Shown here: positions 48,613 through 55,584 of the stretch, in pieces
Position numbering within the stretch: position 1 is the stretch's first letter
Layout: every line of letters begins with the position of its first letter
Assembly (NCBI GenBank): GCA_964554185.1
Contig: CAZKNJ010000012.1
Span: 1 to 56,582, forward strand
DNA from: CAZKNJ01 sp964554185
GTDB taxonomy: Bacteria > 4484-113
DNA: 56,582 nucleotides
Direction: 5' to 3'
The notes under the pieces: generated by a model
What the model saw: only the letters and a program-made list of their open reading frames with translations
What the model was told of the DNA's origin: nothing
The model's database searches: none
Position numbers and translations under genes: made by a program

Positions 48613-50395
48613 AGAGGAGCGGCTAAGGGCCGGGCGCGAAGCCGGTTACGCGCTGATGCTGGCGGCGCTGATGGCGCTGCTCTTCGTCCAGCTCTTCAGC
48701 CTGCAGGTAACCGGCCACCGCCGCTACCTCTCCAAGTCTTTCGGCAACAAGATACAGACCATCCCGTTGGTCGCCCCCCGCGGCGAAATCTACGACCGCG
48801 CGGGCCGGCCGCTGGCGGTGAACCGCACAGCTTACGCGCTCAAGTACTTCCCGCCAGAGGGCGACTCCAAGGACGATGAGGCGCTGAAGTACATCGCCCA
48901 GTGGATGGGCACGGATTTCACCACCCTCGCGGAATCCGTCACCAAGCAGAAGTCCGTGCTCTACGCCTACCAGCCCGTCACCATCGCCTCACGGATGACA
49001 CTGGCGCAGGTGGCCTATGTGGAGGAGAACCGCCACCTTTTCCCCGGCTGTTTCGTCGAGACCAACAACTTCGAGCGTTCCTACCCGTTGGGAATCGCCA
49101 CCACCCACCTCGTCGGCTACACCGCGCTCAGCGCCGAGGATGAGCTGGCGGCGAAGAAAGCTGCGGGTTACCTGGCCAACGAGTTCGTGGGCAAGACCGG
49201 CGTGGAACGCCAGTTTGAATCAAGCCTGCGCGGCAGCCTGGGCAGCCGCTACATCGAGGTTGACCGCAACCGCTTCTTCAAGCGCATCGTGGTTGAGCGC
49301 CCGCCCACCCAGGGCCAGGACTTGTATCTGACCATTGATACACGGCTGCAGCAGGCCGCGTACGACGCGCTGGGCGGGCGGCGCGGCGCCGTCATTATCA
49401 TGGAGCCCAAGAGCGGCGAAGTTCTCGCGCTCGTCAGCACCCCGTCCTTTGACGCCAACCGCTTCCGCGACGCCGACGGCGCCGACTACCTCTCGCGGGT
49501 ATCCACCGACGGCCGTTTCCCCATGCTCAACCGCGCAGTGGCCAACGGCTACGCGCCCGGCTCGGTGATTAAGCCGGTCACGATGGTCGGCGCGCTGGAG
49601 ACCGGCAAGGTCTCTGCCGGCTCCACCTTCTACTGCCCCGGCCACTTGGAAATCGGCAACCGCACGTTCTACTGCTGGGATCGCGCGGGGCACGGCACTG
49701 TCGGAATAGTGGACGCGCTGGGCAAGTCCTGCGACGTGGCCTTCTACAACATCGGGCTGCGGCTGGGCGAAGACAACCTGCGCCACTTCTACGAAGAGTT
49801 CGGGCTGGGGCGCACAACCGGCATTGAGCTTCCTAGCGAAGCCAAAGGCCTGGTTCCTTCCCGCGAGTGGAAGCGCGAGCACTACTCCGGCGAGCGCTAC
49901 AACGAAATTGACCGGCTGTGGTACGACGGCGACACCGCCAACCTCGCCATAGGCCAGGGCTACCTGCTGGCCACGCCGCTGCAGGTGTTGAACGCGATGA
50001 ACATCATCGTCAACGGCGGAAAGGTCGTGCGCCCGACGTTGCTCAAGGGCGTGGAGCGCGCGGGGAAGGTCGAAACCCCCCGCCGCGACTCGCCGCAGTA
50101 CTTGAACATTGACGCTGCTACCATTGATCTCATCAAGCGGGGGCTGCGGCGCAGCGCGCTGCTGGGCGGCACCGCGGAGACGCTGGCGGGCCTCAAGGTC
50201 AGCGTGGCGGGCAAGACCGGCACCGCCGAAACCTGGGGCGGCGAGCCGCACAGCTGGTTTTGTGGCTACTTCCCCGCGGGCGACCCGCAAGTTTCCCTGG
50301 TCGTTTTCTTCGAAAACGGCGGATCTTCGGCCACTACCGCCGTCCCCGCCGCCAGGCGCCTCATCGCCCAAGTAGCGCAGATTTTGGACCTCTAG
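48596..50395 (+). CDS. mrdA: Penicillin-binding protein 2 (elongasome transpeptidase)
   Basis: 599 residues. An N-terminal anchor (GYALMLAALMALLFVQLFSLQV) and a dimerisation part with APRGEIYDRAGRPLAVNRTAY are followed by the transpeptidase domain: the active Ser323 in SVIK (SxxK), S378-C-D, and KTG at 540-542. Starts with TTG, 8 nt after a good GGAGGT inside mreD. mreC-mreD-mrdA is the standard order; rodA, usually next, is absent here. Confidence 0.92.
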   Translation: MTWDVKEERLRAGREAGYALMLAALMALLFVQLFSLQVTGHRRYLSKSFGNKIQTIPLVAPRGEIYDRAGRPLAVNRTAYALKYFPPEGDSKDDEALKYIAQWMGTDFTTLAESVTKQKSVLYAYQPVTIASRMTLAQVAYVEENRHLFPGCFVETNNFERSYPLGIATTHLVGYTALSAEDELAAKKAAGYLANEFVGKTGVERQFESSLRGSLGSRYIEVDRNRFFKRIVVERPPTQGQDLYLTIDTRLQQAAYDALGGRRGAVIIMEPKSGEVLALVSTPSFDANRFRDADGADYLSRVSTDGRFPMLNRAVANGYAPGSVIKPVTMVGALETGKVSAGSTFYCPGHLEIGNRTFYCWDRAGHGTVGIVDALGKSCDVAFYNIGLRLGEDNLRHFYEEFGLGRTTGIELPSEAKGLVPSREWKREHYSGERYNEIDRLWYDGDTANLAIGQGYLLATPLQVLNAMNIIVNGGKVVRPTLLKGVERAGKVETPRRDSPQYLNIDAATIDLIKRGLRRSALLGGTAETLAGLKVSVAGKTGTAETWGGEPHSWFCGYFPAGDPQVSLVVFFENGGSSATTAVPAARRLIAQVAQILDL

Positions 50396-50407
50396 GCCGC
50401 ACAGGAG

Positions 50408-50416
50408 TGCTACAAT
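50408..50416 (+). promoter_or_regulatory. Extended -10 promoter of the efflux genes
   Basis: TGCTACAAT, 44 nt before the ATG at 50461 and 14 nt before another in-frame ATG at 50431. Confidence 0.5.
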
Positions 50417-50460
50417 TCACGGGCTTGGCCATGCCGCTGGCAGGCCTTCGGGACGCAGTT

Positions 50461-51729
50461 ATGGCCGAAAACCAGAGCGAAATGGCGCCGCCCTCCAAGC
50501 CCGGGGCGAAGCCGCATCCCTTCCGCCGTGCGCTGATCATCGTCGCGGTGGTGGTGGCTGCTGCCGCCCTCGTAGCGGGCGGGCGCTGGTTCGCGGAATA
50601 CTTGAGCACGGTGACCACCAACAATGCCACCATCCAGGCCGACATCGTCTCGTTGAGCTTCCAGGTGGGCGGCACTATCCAGTCAATACTTGTTGCCGAC
50701 AACGAGCGGGTGGAGGCGGGCCAGGCGCTGCTGCAACTCGATACTAGAGACTACGACATTGCCCTGGCGCAAGCTGAAGCCGCGCTGGAACTGGCCCGGC
50801 GGCAGGCGAGCGCAGCAGAGGCCAATGTGAACACCACCACAACGCAGTCCGGCGCAGCGGAACTGCAGGCGCAAGGCGCGGTGTCCTCGGCCGGCGCCGG
50901 AGTGGCGGTGGCGCAGGCGGACGTGGAAGCGGCGCAGAGCGCCCTGGCATCCTCGCGGGCGAAGCTCGCCCAGGCCGAGGCGCAGTTGGAGCTGGCGGAA
51001 CGTGAGCTGAAACGGACGCAGCGGCTGGCGGACGAAGGCGTTGTAGCAACGCAGCAACTGGACGAAACGGAAACGCGTTACAAGGTTGCCAAGGCCGCGG
51101 TGGAAGCTGCGCGGATGGACGCGGCGGCGCAGGAGACGCGGCTGGAGCAGGCCAAACAGCGGGTGCAGGTCGCAGAAGCGCAGCGCACCCAGTCCAAGGG
51201 CACGGTGCAGACCGCCGCCGCCGCCCGGGACCAGGCAGTGGCGCAGCGCAAGCAGTATGAAGCGTCACTGGCGCAGGTCGCAGTGGCGGAGAAGAACGTG
51301 GAGAAAGCGCGGCAGCAGCTCGCTTACACTAGCCTGCGGGCGCCCGCCTCGGGACTGGTAGGCGACCGCGGCGTTGACGTCGGCCAGCTCATTTCGCCGG
51401 GGCAGCCGCTGATGGCGCTGGTGAAAGACAACTTGTGGCTGGTGGCGAACTTCAAAGAAACGCAGATGAAGCGCATCAAGCCCGGCTTACCGGTTGATGT
51501 TACGGTGGACGCTTATCCGGGCAAGGTCTTCAAAGCCCGCGTGGACAGCGTCTCTCCCGCCTCCGGCTCCATGTTCGCCCTGCTGCCGCCGGAAAACGCC
51601 AGCGGCAACTTCACCAAAGTGGTGCAGCGCATTTCGGTGAAGATAGTCTTCGAACCGGAAGCGCTTGAGGGATATCAAGGGCTCCTCCGCCCCGGTATGT
51701 CCGTGACAGCGAAGGTGAGGATACGTTGA
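50461..51729 (+). CDS. EmrA/HlyD-type membrane fusion protein
   Basis: 422 residues. One membrane helix (ALIIVAVVVAAAALVAGGRWF), a lipoyl half-domain (VGGTIQSILVADNERVEAGQALLQLD), a long Ala/Gln-rich coiled-coil hairpin (about 95-285), the second lipoyl half (LRAPASGLVGDRGVDVGQLISPGQPL) and a beta-barrel domain. It forms the periplasmic adaptor linking the following MFS pump to an outer-membrane channel (TolC-like, not encoded here). An ATG ten codons earlier (50431) is an alternative start. Confidence 0.87.
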   Translation: MAENQSEMAPPSKPGAKPHPFRRALIIVAVVVAAAALVAGGRWFAEYLSTVTTNNATIQADIVSLSFQVGGTIQSILVADNERVEAGQALLQLDTRDYDIALAQAEAALELARRQASAAEANVNTTTTQSGAAELQAQGAVSSAGAGVAVAQADVEAAQSALASSRAKLAQAEAQLELAERELKRTQRLADEGVVATQQLDETETRYKVAKAAVEAARMDAAAQETRLEQAKQRVQVAEAQRTQSKGTVQTAAAARDQAVAQRKQYEASLAQVAVAEKNVEKARQQLAYTSLRAPASGLVGDRGVDVGQLISPGQPLMALVKDNLWLVANFKETQMKRIKPGLPVDVTVDAYPGKVFKARVDSVSPASGSMFALLPPENASGNFTKVVQRISVKIVFEPEALEGYQGLLRPGMSVTAKVRIR

Positions 51730-51787
51730 AGCGGACTAACTCCGCTCCGCCAATCCACGTAGCGCCGGCGTCGGCGCCCGGCCTGTG

Positions 51788-53356
51788 ATGGAAAACGCTC
51801 AGGCCCTTCCGCGGCCCGCCAGTCCCGAGTGGCTCAAGTGGGTCATCGCCGTTACTGTCTCGTTCGCCGCGCTGCTTCAGGTCATCGATGTCAGCATCGT
51901 CAACGTATCGCTGCCGCAAATGCGGGGCAACCTCGGCGCCACCATCCCCGAAATCAGCTGGGTCATCACCGGCTATGCGGTGGCCAACGCCATCATCATC
52001 CCGCTGACGGCGTGGTTGGGTAACCACTTCGGCACCAAAGCCTACTTCATTTTCTCGCTCATCGGTTTTGTCGCCGCCTCGGCGCTGTGCGGGTTTTCCA
52101 CTTCCCTGGGGATGCTCATCACGGCGAGGGTGTTGCAGGGGCTGTTCGGCGGCGGGCTGCTGCCGCGCGCGCAGGCCATCCTGTTTGAGACCTTCCCGCC
52201 GCACCAACAGGGGCTGGCGCAAACCGTATTCGGCCTGGGGGTCATCGTAGGCCCGACCTTCGCCCCCACGCTGGGCGGCTACCTCACCGACACTCTGGGC
52301 TGGCGCTGGATATTCTTCGTCAACATCCCCGTCGGTATCCTGGCCATCCTGATGGCGAGCGCTTTCGTGCCCCGCCACAATCCCGAGGGCCGCAGCGACC
52401 ATTCCATCGACTGGTTGGGGATACTGCTGCTGGCGCTGTGGCTCGGTTCCTTCCAGACGTTCCTGGAGGAAGGACAGGCTGACGGCTGGTTTGAATCCGG
52501 CTTCATCACCATGCTGGCGGTGGTCGCGCTCGTTGGTTTCATCCTATTCATCTGGTGGGAGCTGAAAGCGCGCCATCCCGCGGTGGACCTGCGGGTGTTG
52601 CGCCACCGCTCGGTGGTGGGCGGCAGCCTCTACGCCATTGTCCTAGGGCTGAGCCTGTACGGCACGATATTCGTAATCCCGATGTTCACCGAGATGATTC
52701 TGGGATTCAGCGCGGTGCAAACGGGCATGATCATCATTCCCGGCGCCCTCGCCACCGGCCTCATCATGCCGGTGGTCGGGCGGATGATTGGCAAGATTGA
52801 CACGCGGCTCATCATCGGCGGCGGCAGCGTTGTCATCGGCTTAGCCATGTTCATGCTGGCGGATATGAACATCAACACCAACACGCACAGCCTGTTCTGG
52901 CCGCTGCTCATCCGCGGCATTGGCATGGGCGGGATGTTCATTCCCCTGAGTGTGGCCACCCTCGGTCCCGTTCCCAAACCCGACCTAACCGCGGCGTCGG
53001 GCTTCTTCAACCTGACGCGCCAGATCGGCGGGAGCATCGGCATCGCCGTCTTGGCTACGCTGCTGGCGAAAAGGCAGGTGTTCCACTACGACCGGCTGTC
53101 AGAGTTTATGAGCAAGCACAGCTCCGTAACTCAGCAGTACTTTAGCCAAGCTCAGGTGATGTTTCAGAGCAAGGGCTTTGCCGCCGCGGACGCCCACCAG
53201 GGAGCGCTGAGCCTGATTGACCGCATGACGCGGCTGCATGCAATGATACTGTCGTTTGAGGACGCTTACATCTTCGTAGGGGTGTTGTTCTTTGTATCGC
53301 TGCCGCTGGTCTTCCTCCTCGGCACCGGCAGCCACACGCGCCGCCAGCGCGCCTGA
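51788..53356 (+). CDS. MFS drug transporter, EmrB/QacA (DHA2, 14-helix) type
   Basis: 522 residues with 14 predicted membrane helices. VIDVSIVNVSLPQM in helix 1 (motif D1 of the 14-helix family), SWVITGYAVANAIIIPLTAWLGNHFG (motif A region) and FGLGVIVGPTFAPTLGGYLTD (antiporter motif C) are clear. With the preceding EmrA-like protein it makes a proton-driven tripartite efflux pump; the substrate is unknown. A GTG one codon earlier is also possible. Confidence 0.9.
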   Translation: MENAQALPRPASPEWLKWVIAVTVSFAALLQVIDVSIVNVSLPQMRGNLGATIPEISWVITGYAVANAIIIPLTAWLGNHFGTKAYFIFSLIGFVAASALCGFSTSLGMLITARVLQGLFGGGLLPRAQAILFETFPPHQQGLAQTVFGLGVIVGPTFAPTLGGYLTDTLGWRWIFFVNIPVGILAILMASAFVPRHNPEGRSDHSIDWLGILLLALWLGSFQTFLEEGQADGWFESGFITMLAVVALVGFILFIWWELKARHPAVDLRVLRHRSVVGGSLYAIVLGLSLYGTIFVIPMFTEMILGFSAVQTGMIIIPGALATGLIMPVVGRMIGKIDTRLIIGGGSVVIGLAMFMLADMNINTNTHSLFWPLLIRGIGMGGMFIPLSVATLGPVPKPDLTAASGFFNLTRQIGGSIGIAVLATLLAKRQVFHYDRLSEFMSKHSSVTQQYFSQAQVMFQSKGFAAADAHQGALSLIDRMTRLHAMILSFEDAYIFVGVLFFVSLPLVFLLGTGSHTRRQRA

Positions 53357-53858
53357 GCCGACTTCGTTGCTCCGGGTACGCCGGACTGATGCTGGTGGCG
53401 CGGGCGCTTGCCCGCCTATGGAGGGTCCTCGCCCGTGATTGGCCCCGGTCGGGTACGCCGGGCTTTTTACCCGCCTTAGCGGGAGCGGCGGCGGGTAGCC
53501 CGGCTATATTCTCTGCTGGATAACTAACAACGGACAGCCATCAACCATGTGCGCCAGATGTCACTCGCCTTGTCGGTAGCTTCCCCCCTCCTCCCCCTGG
53601 CGGGCGGAGTTCGCCGTAGGCGAACGAGGGACGGGCTACGGGCGCCAGGGGGAGGAGAGCCGCGCGCCAGCGCGGCAGCCCTGGCAGCGCCCCGCCGAAG
53701 GCGGGGCGCGCCCGTACAACGTCACCTCTTATCTGCGCAATGACAAACCGCGCCTAACCACGCCTATACGCCATGACTCACAGTACTTCGCATCGCACCA
53801 ATGCGTAGCATGTGTCTCCGAGTAGTACCCCTGAACCCCAATCCCACACTCTTGTCGG
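53357..53858. repeat. Gene-free spacer full of palindromes
   Basis: About 500 nt without a supportable gene. Contents: GCGGGC-GCTT-GCCCGC at 53400-53415; CCGGGC...GCCCGG enclosing TACCCGCC/GGCGGGTA at about 53468-53515, which may end the efflux message; then a compound structure with a 15-bp outer stem (CTCCTCCCCCTGGCG, 53588-53602, with CGCCAGGGGGAGGAG, 53643-53657) enclosing GTTCGCC-GTA-GGCGAAC (53609-53625); then GCCGCGC/GCGCGGC at about 53659-53676 and CGCCCCGCC-GAA-GGCGGGGCG at about 53688-53708. From 53710 to 53858 I see nothing distinctive. CGGGTACGCC occurs twice, near 53373 and 53453. Confidence 0.55.
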
Positions 53859-54208
53859 CTGCTATAATCCCCCCAAGCGCCTATGCCGCTCCATATCTAC
53901 AACACGATGTCGCGGAAGAAGGAGGAGTTCATCCCCCTCAAGCGCAACTTCGCGCGCATCTACACCTGCGGGCTCACCGTTTACGATTATACGCACATCG
54001 GCCATGCGCGCACCTACCTTTTCTGGGATGTGGTGCGGCGCTACCTGACGTACCGGGGCTACGGCGTCTACGCCATCATCAACAACACCGACATTGACGA
54101 CAAGAACATCGCGCGCGCGAACGAGCTGGGCATCTCCTACCGCCTCAGCGGCGATTTCTTCACCCGCGCGTTCTATGACGACATGGACGCGCTGGGCGTG
54201 CGGCCCTA
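53859..54208 (+). repeat. Direct repeat copy 1 (cysS promoter and 5' end)
   Basis: 350 bp matching 55235-55584 with seven differences (98 percent). It includes TGCTATAAT, the leader and 108 codons of cysS. Offset between copies is 1376 bp. The right border coincides with the stop codon of the minus-strand gene at 54206. Confidence 0.9.
53860..53868 (+). promoter_or_regulatory. Extended -10 of the truncated cysS copy
   Basis: TGCTATAAT, identical to the element of the intact cysS at 55236-55244, ending 14 nt before the ATG. Confidence 0.6.
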
Positions 54209-54209
54209 G
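53883..54209 (+). pseudogene. cysS: Truncated cysteinyl-tRNA synthetase (first 108 codons)
   Basis: Codes for the N-terminal quarter of CysRS, including CGLTVYDYTHIGHARTY with the HIGH motif, and ends in TAG exactly where similarity to the intact gene stops. Too short to be active: zinc ligands, KMSKS and anticodon domain are missing. Against the intact copy, five of six coding differences are synonymous and one changes Asp to Gly, so the copies diverged largely while under selection for protein sequence. Confidence 0.88.
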
Positions 54210-54637
54210 ACGGTCTCGGGATTGTAGGTTACCGTGGCCTCGGTGAAGAGCTCGCCGTCTTGATGGACCAGCAGAGTTGCCCCTGCGGGAAAGCGCTCAA
54301 GGACTGCCCTGAAGCCGGTTGCGCCCTCATCGCTGGAGACTTCTATCGCTGCCACCTTGTCCTTTGCGGGGTCGGGTCTGGGCGGGAGATCTCCGAAGTA
54401 GAACGTCCCGGACACAAGGGCGCTCCTCACTGAGTAGCTCCACGAATCCTCGCCGAATACGGTGATCTCGCCGAGCGGGAGCACCTCTCCCGCCGGCAGT
54501 TTGACCTCAATCGCATAGCGTGTGGAGTTCTGCTCGGCAGCTGATAGTGAGATGCTTAACACTACGCTCACCACCGCGAAGGCCATCATCAATGTAAGAG
54601 CAATGGCAAGCGTCTTTCTGACAGTGTGGTTTACCAT
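54206..54637 (-). CDS. Small membrane-anchored or exported protein, unknown
   Basis: 143 residues. The ATG at 54637 is preceded by a strong GGAGGAGG; a signal or anchor helix follows (TLAIALTLMMAFAVVSVVLSI). The rest is a beta-rich domain without cysteine (EVKLPAGEVLPLGEITVFGED, SGTFYFGDLPPRPD, VLERFPAGATLLVHQDGEL). No family recognised. An 8-bp hairpin (GTCTCTGC/GCAGAGAC, 54650-54677) lies just upstream of its ribosome-binding site and could affect expression. Its stop codon lies at the edge of the cysS repeat. Confidence 0.62.
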   Translation of the reverse strand: MVNHTVRKTLAIALTLMMAFAVVSVVLSISLSAAEQNSTRYAIEVKLPAGEVLPLGEITVFGEDSWSYSVRSALVSGTFYFGDLPPRPDPAKDKVAAIEVSSDEGATGFRAVLERFPAGATLLVHQDGELFTEATVTYNPETV

Positions 54638-54715
54638 GGTCCTCCTCCCGTCTCTGCCTGCAAGAAGGAGCAGAGACACCTCTCCTGAAACTACATTAAC
54701 ACGGGCGGGCGACAG

Positions 54716-55027
54716 CTAGCCCGTGCAATGCGACTCGCAAGTTACCCACCCACCAGGCGTTGCGCACCCAATTGCACAATGAACGCCTGGGTCGCAGTGG
54801 CAGTCGGCACGAATGGTGCCGCACTGACAGCTGGCGAAGCAGTAGCAAGTGTCCTTGACTCGCGGAGGTAACTCATCCTCCTTCTTTCCTGGAGTGCCGA
54901 CCCAAACGTGATGGCCGAGAATATCGCCCTCTTTCCATCCTGGTTCGTGAAACTCGAACACCTGGAAGTCGGCCTCTTGCCTACTGCCGCCCCAGACCAC
55001 TGCCACCATCTTATGGTAGTAGCCCAC
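54716..55027 (-). CDS. Cysteine-rich small protein (possible RiPP-like precursor)
   Basis: 103 residues from a GTG that follows an ideal Shine-Dalgarno sequence (AAGGAGGTGAT, 8 nt away). The N-terminal 55 residues are ordinary and acidic-to-neutral (VVWGGSRQEADFQVFEFHEP, GDILGHHVWVG). The last 45 hold ten Cys: CYCFASCQC, DCHCD, then four more single Cys up to SHCTG. A metal-binding tail or a ribosomally made peptide precursor with leader and core are both possible. There is no modification enzyme next to it. The frame is open 66 codons further upstream, but those codons run back into the cysS repeat border and look non-coding. Confidence 0.6.
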   Translation of the reverse strand: MGYYHKMVAVVWGGSRQEADFQVFEFHEPGWKEGDILGHHVWVGTPGKKEDELPPRVKDTCYCFASCQCGTIRADCHCDPGVHCAIGCATPGGWVTCESHCTG

Positions 55028-55234
55028 CTTTATCACCTCCTTGGCATGGAGCGTTATGCCGAAATAGCATGATATAGTATACCATCGAATCCCTGTAAGA
55101 CCACGTTCTCTCAACTGAGAGCCAGAGACGAAAGGTGTCTTGCCCGCCAGAATATGGGATACGTAGGATGCATACCCGGTGATCCTCAATTCGTAACCTC
55201 TAATCCTTAACCCCCAATCCCTCATCGCTCTCCC
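55028..55234. other. Leader region upstream of the Cys-rich gene
   Basis: AT-richer than the rest of the window (27 of 60 bases are G or C at 55021-55080). On the minus strand TATACT near 55076 could be a -10, about 45 nt before the GTG. The last part (about 55195-55234) is a diverged continuation of the cysS upstream similarity (CCCCAATCCC). Confidence 0.35.
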
Positions 55235-55584
55235 CTGCTATAATCCCCCCAAGCGCCCATGCCGCTCCATATCTACAACACGATGTCGCGGAAGAAGGAG
55301 GAGTTCATCCCCCTCAAGCGCAACTTCGCGCGCATCTACACCTGCGGGCTCACCGTTTACGATTATACGCACATCGGCCATGCGCGCACCTACCTTTTCT
55401 GGGATGTGGTGCGGCGCTACCTGACGTACCGGGGCTACGGCGTCTACGCCATCATCAACAACACCGACATTGACGACAAGAACATCGCCCGCGCGAACGA
55501 GTTGGGCATCTCCTACCGCCTCAGCGGCGACTTCTTCACCCGCGCGTTCTACGGCGATATGGACGCGCTGGGCGTGCGGCCCTA
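55235..55584 (+). repeat. Direct repeat copy 2 (promoter and 5' end of intact cysS)
   Basis: Partner of 53859-54208; contains TGCTATAAT at 55236-55244 and the first 108 codons of the intact gene. Confidence 0.9.
55236..55244 (+). promoter_or_regulatory. Extended -10 of cysS
   Basis: TGCTATAAT, ending 14 nt before the ATG at 55259; the leader would be under 10 nt and has no Shine-Dalgarno sequence. Confidence 0.6.

Noticed and set aside
53357..55234. Insertion sequence or integrase at the cysS duplication
   Set aside because: No transposase or recombinase frame, and no terminal inverted repeats were found at the borders.
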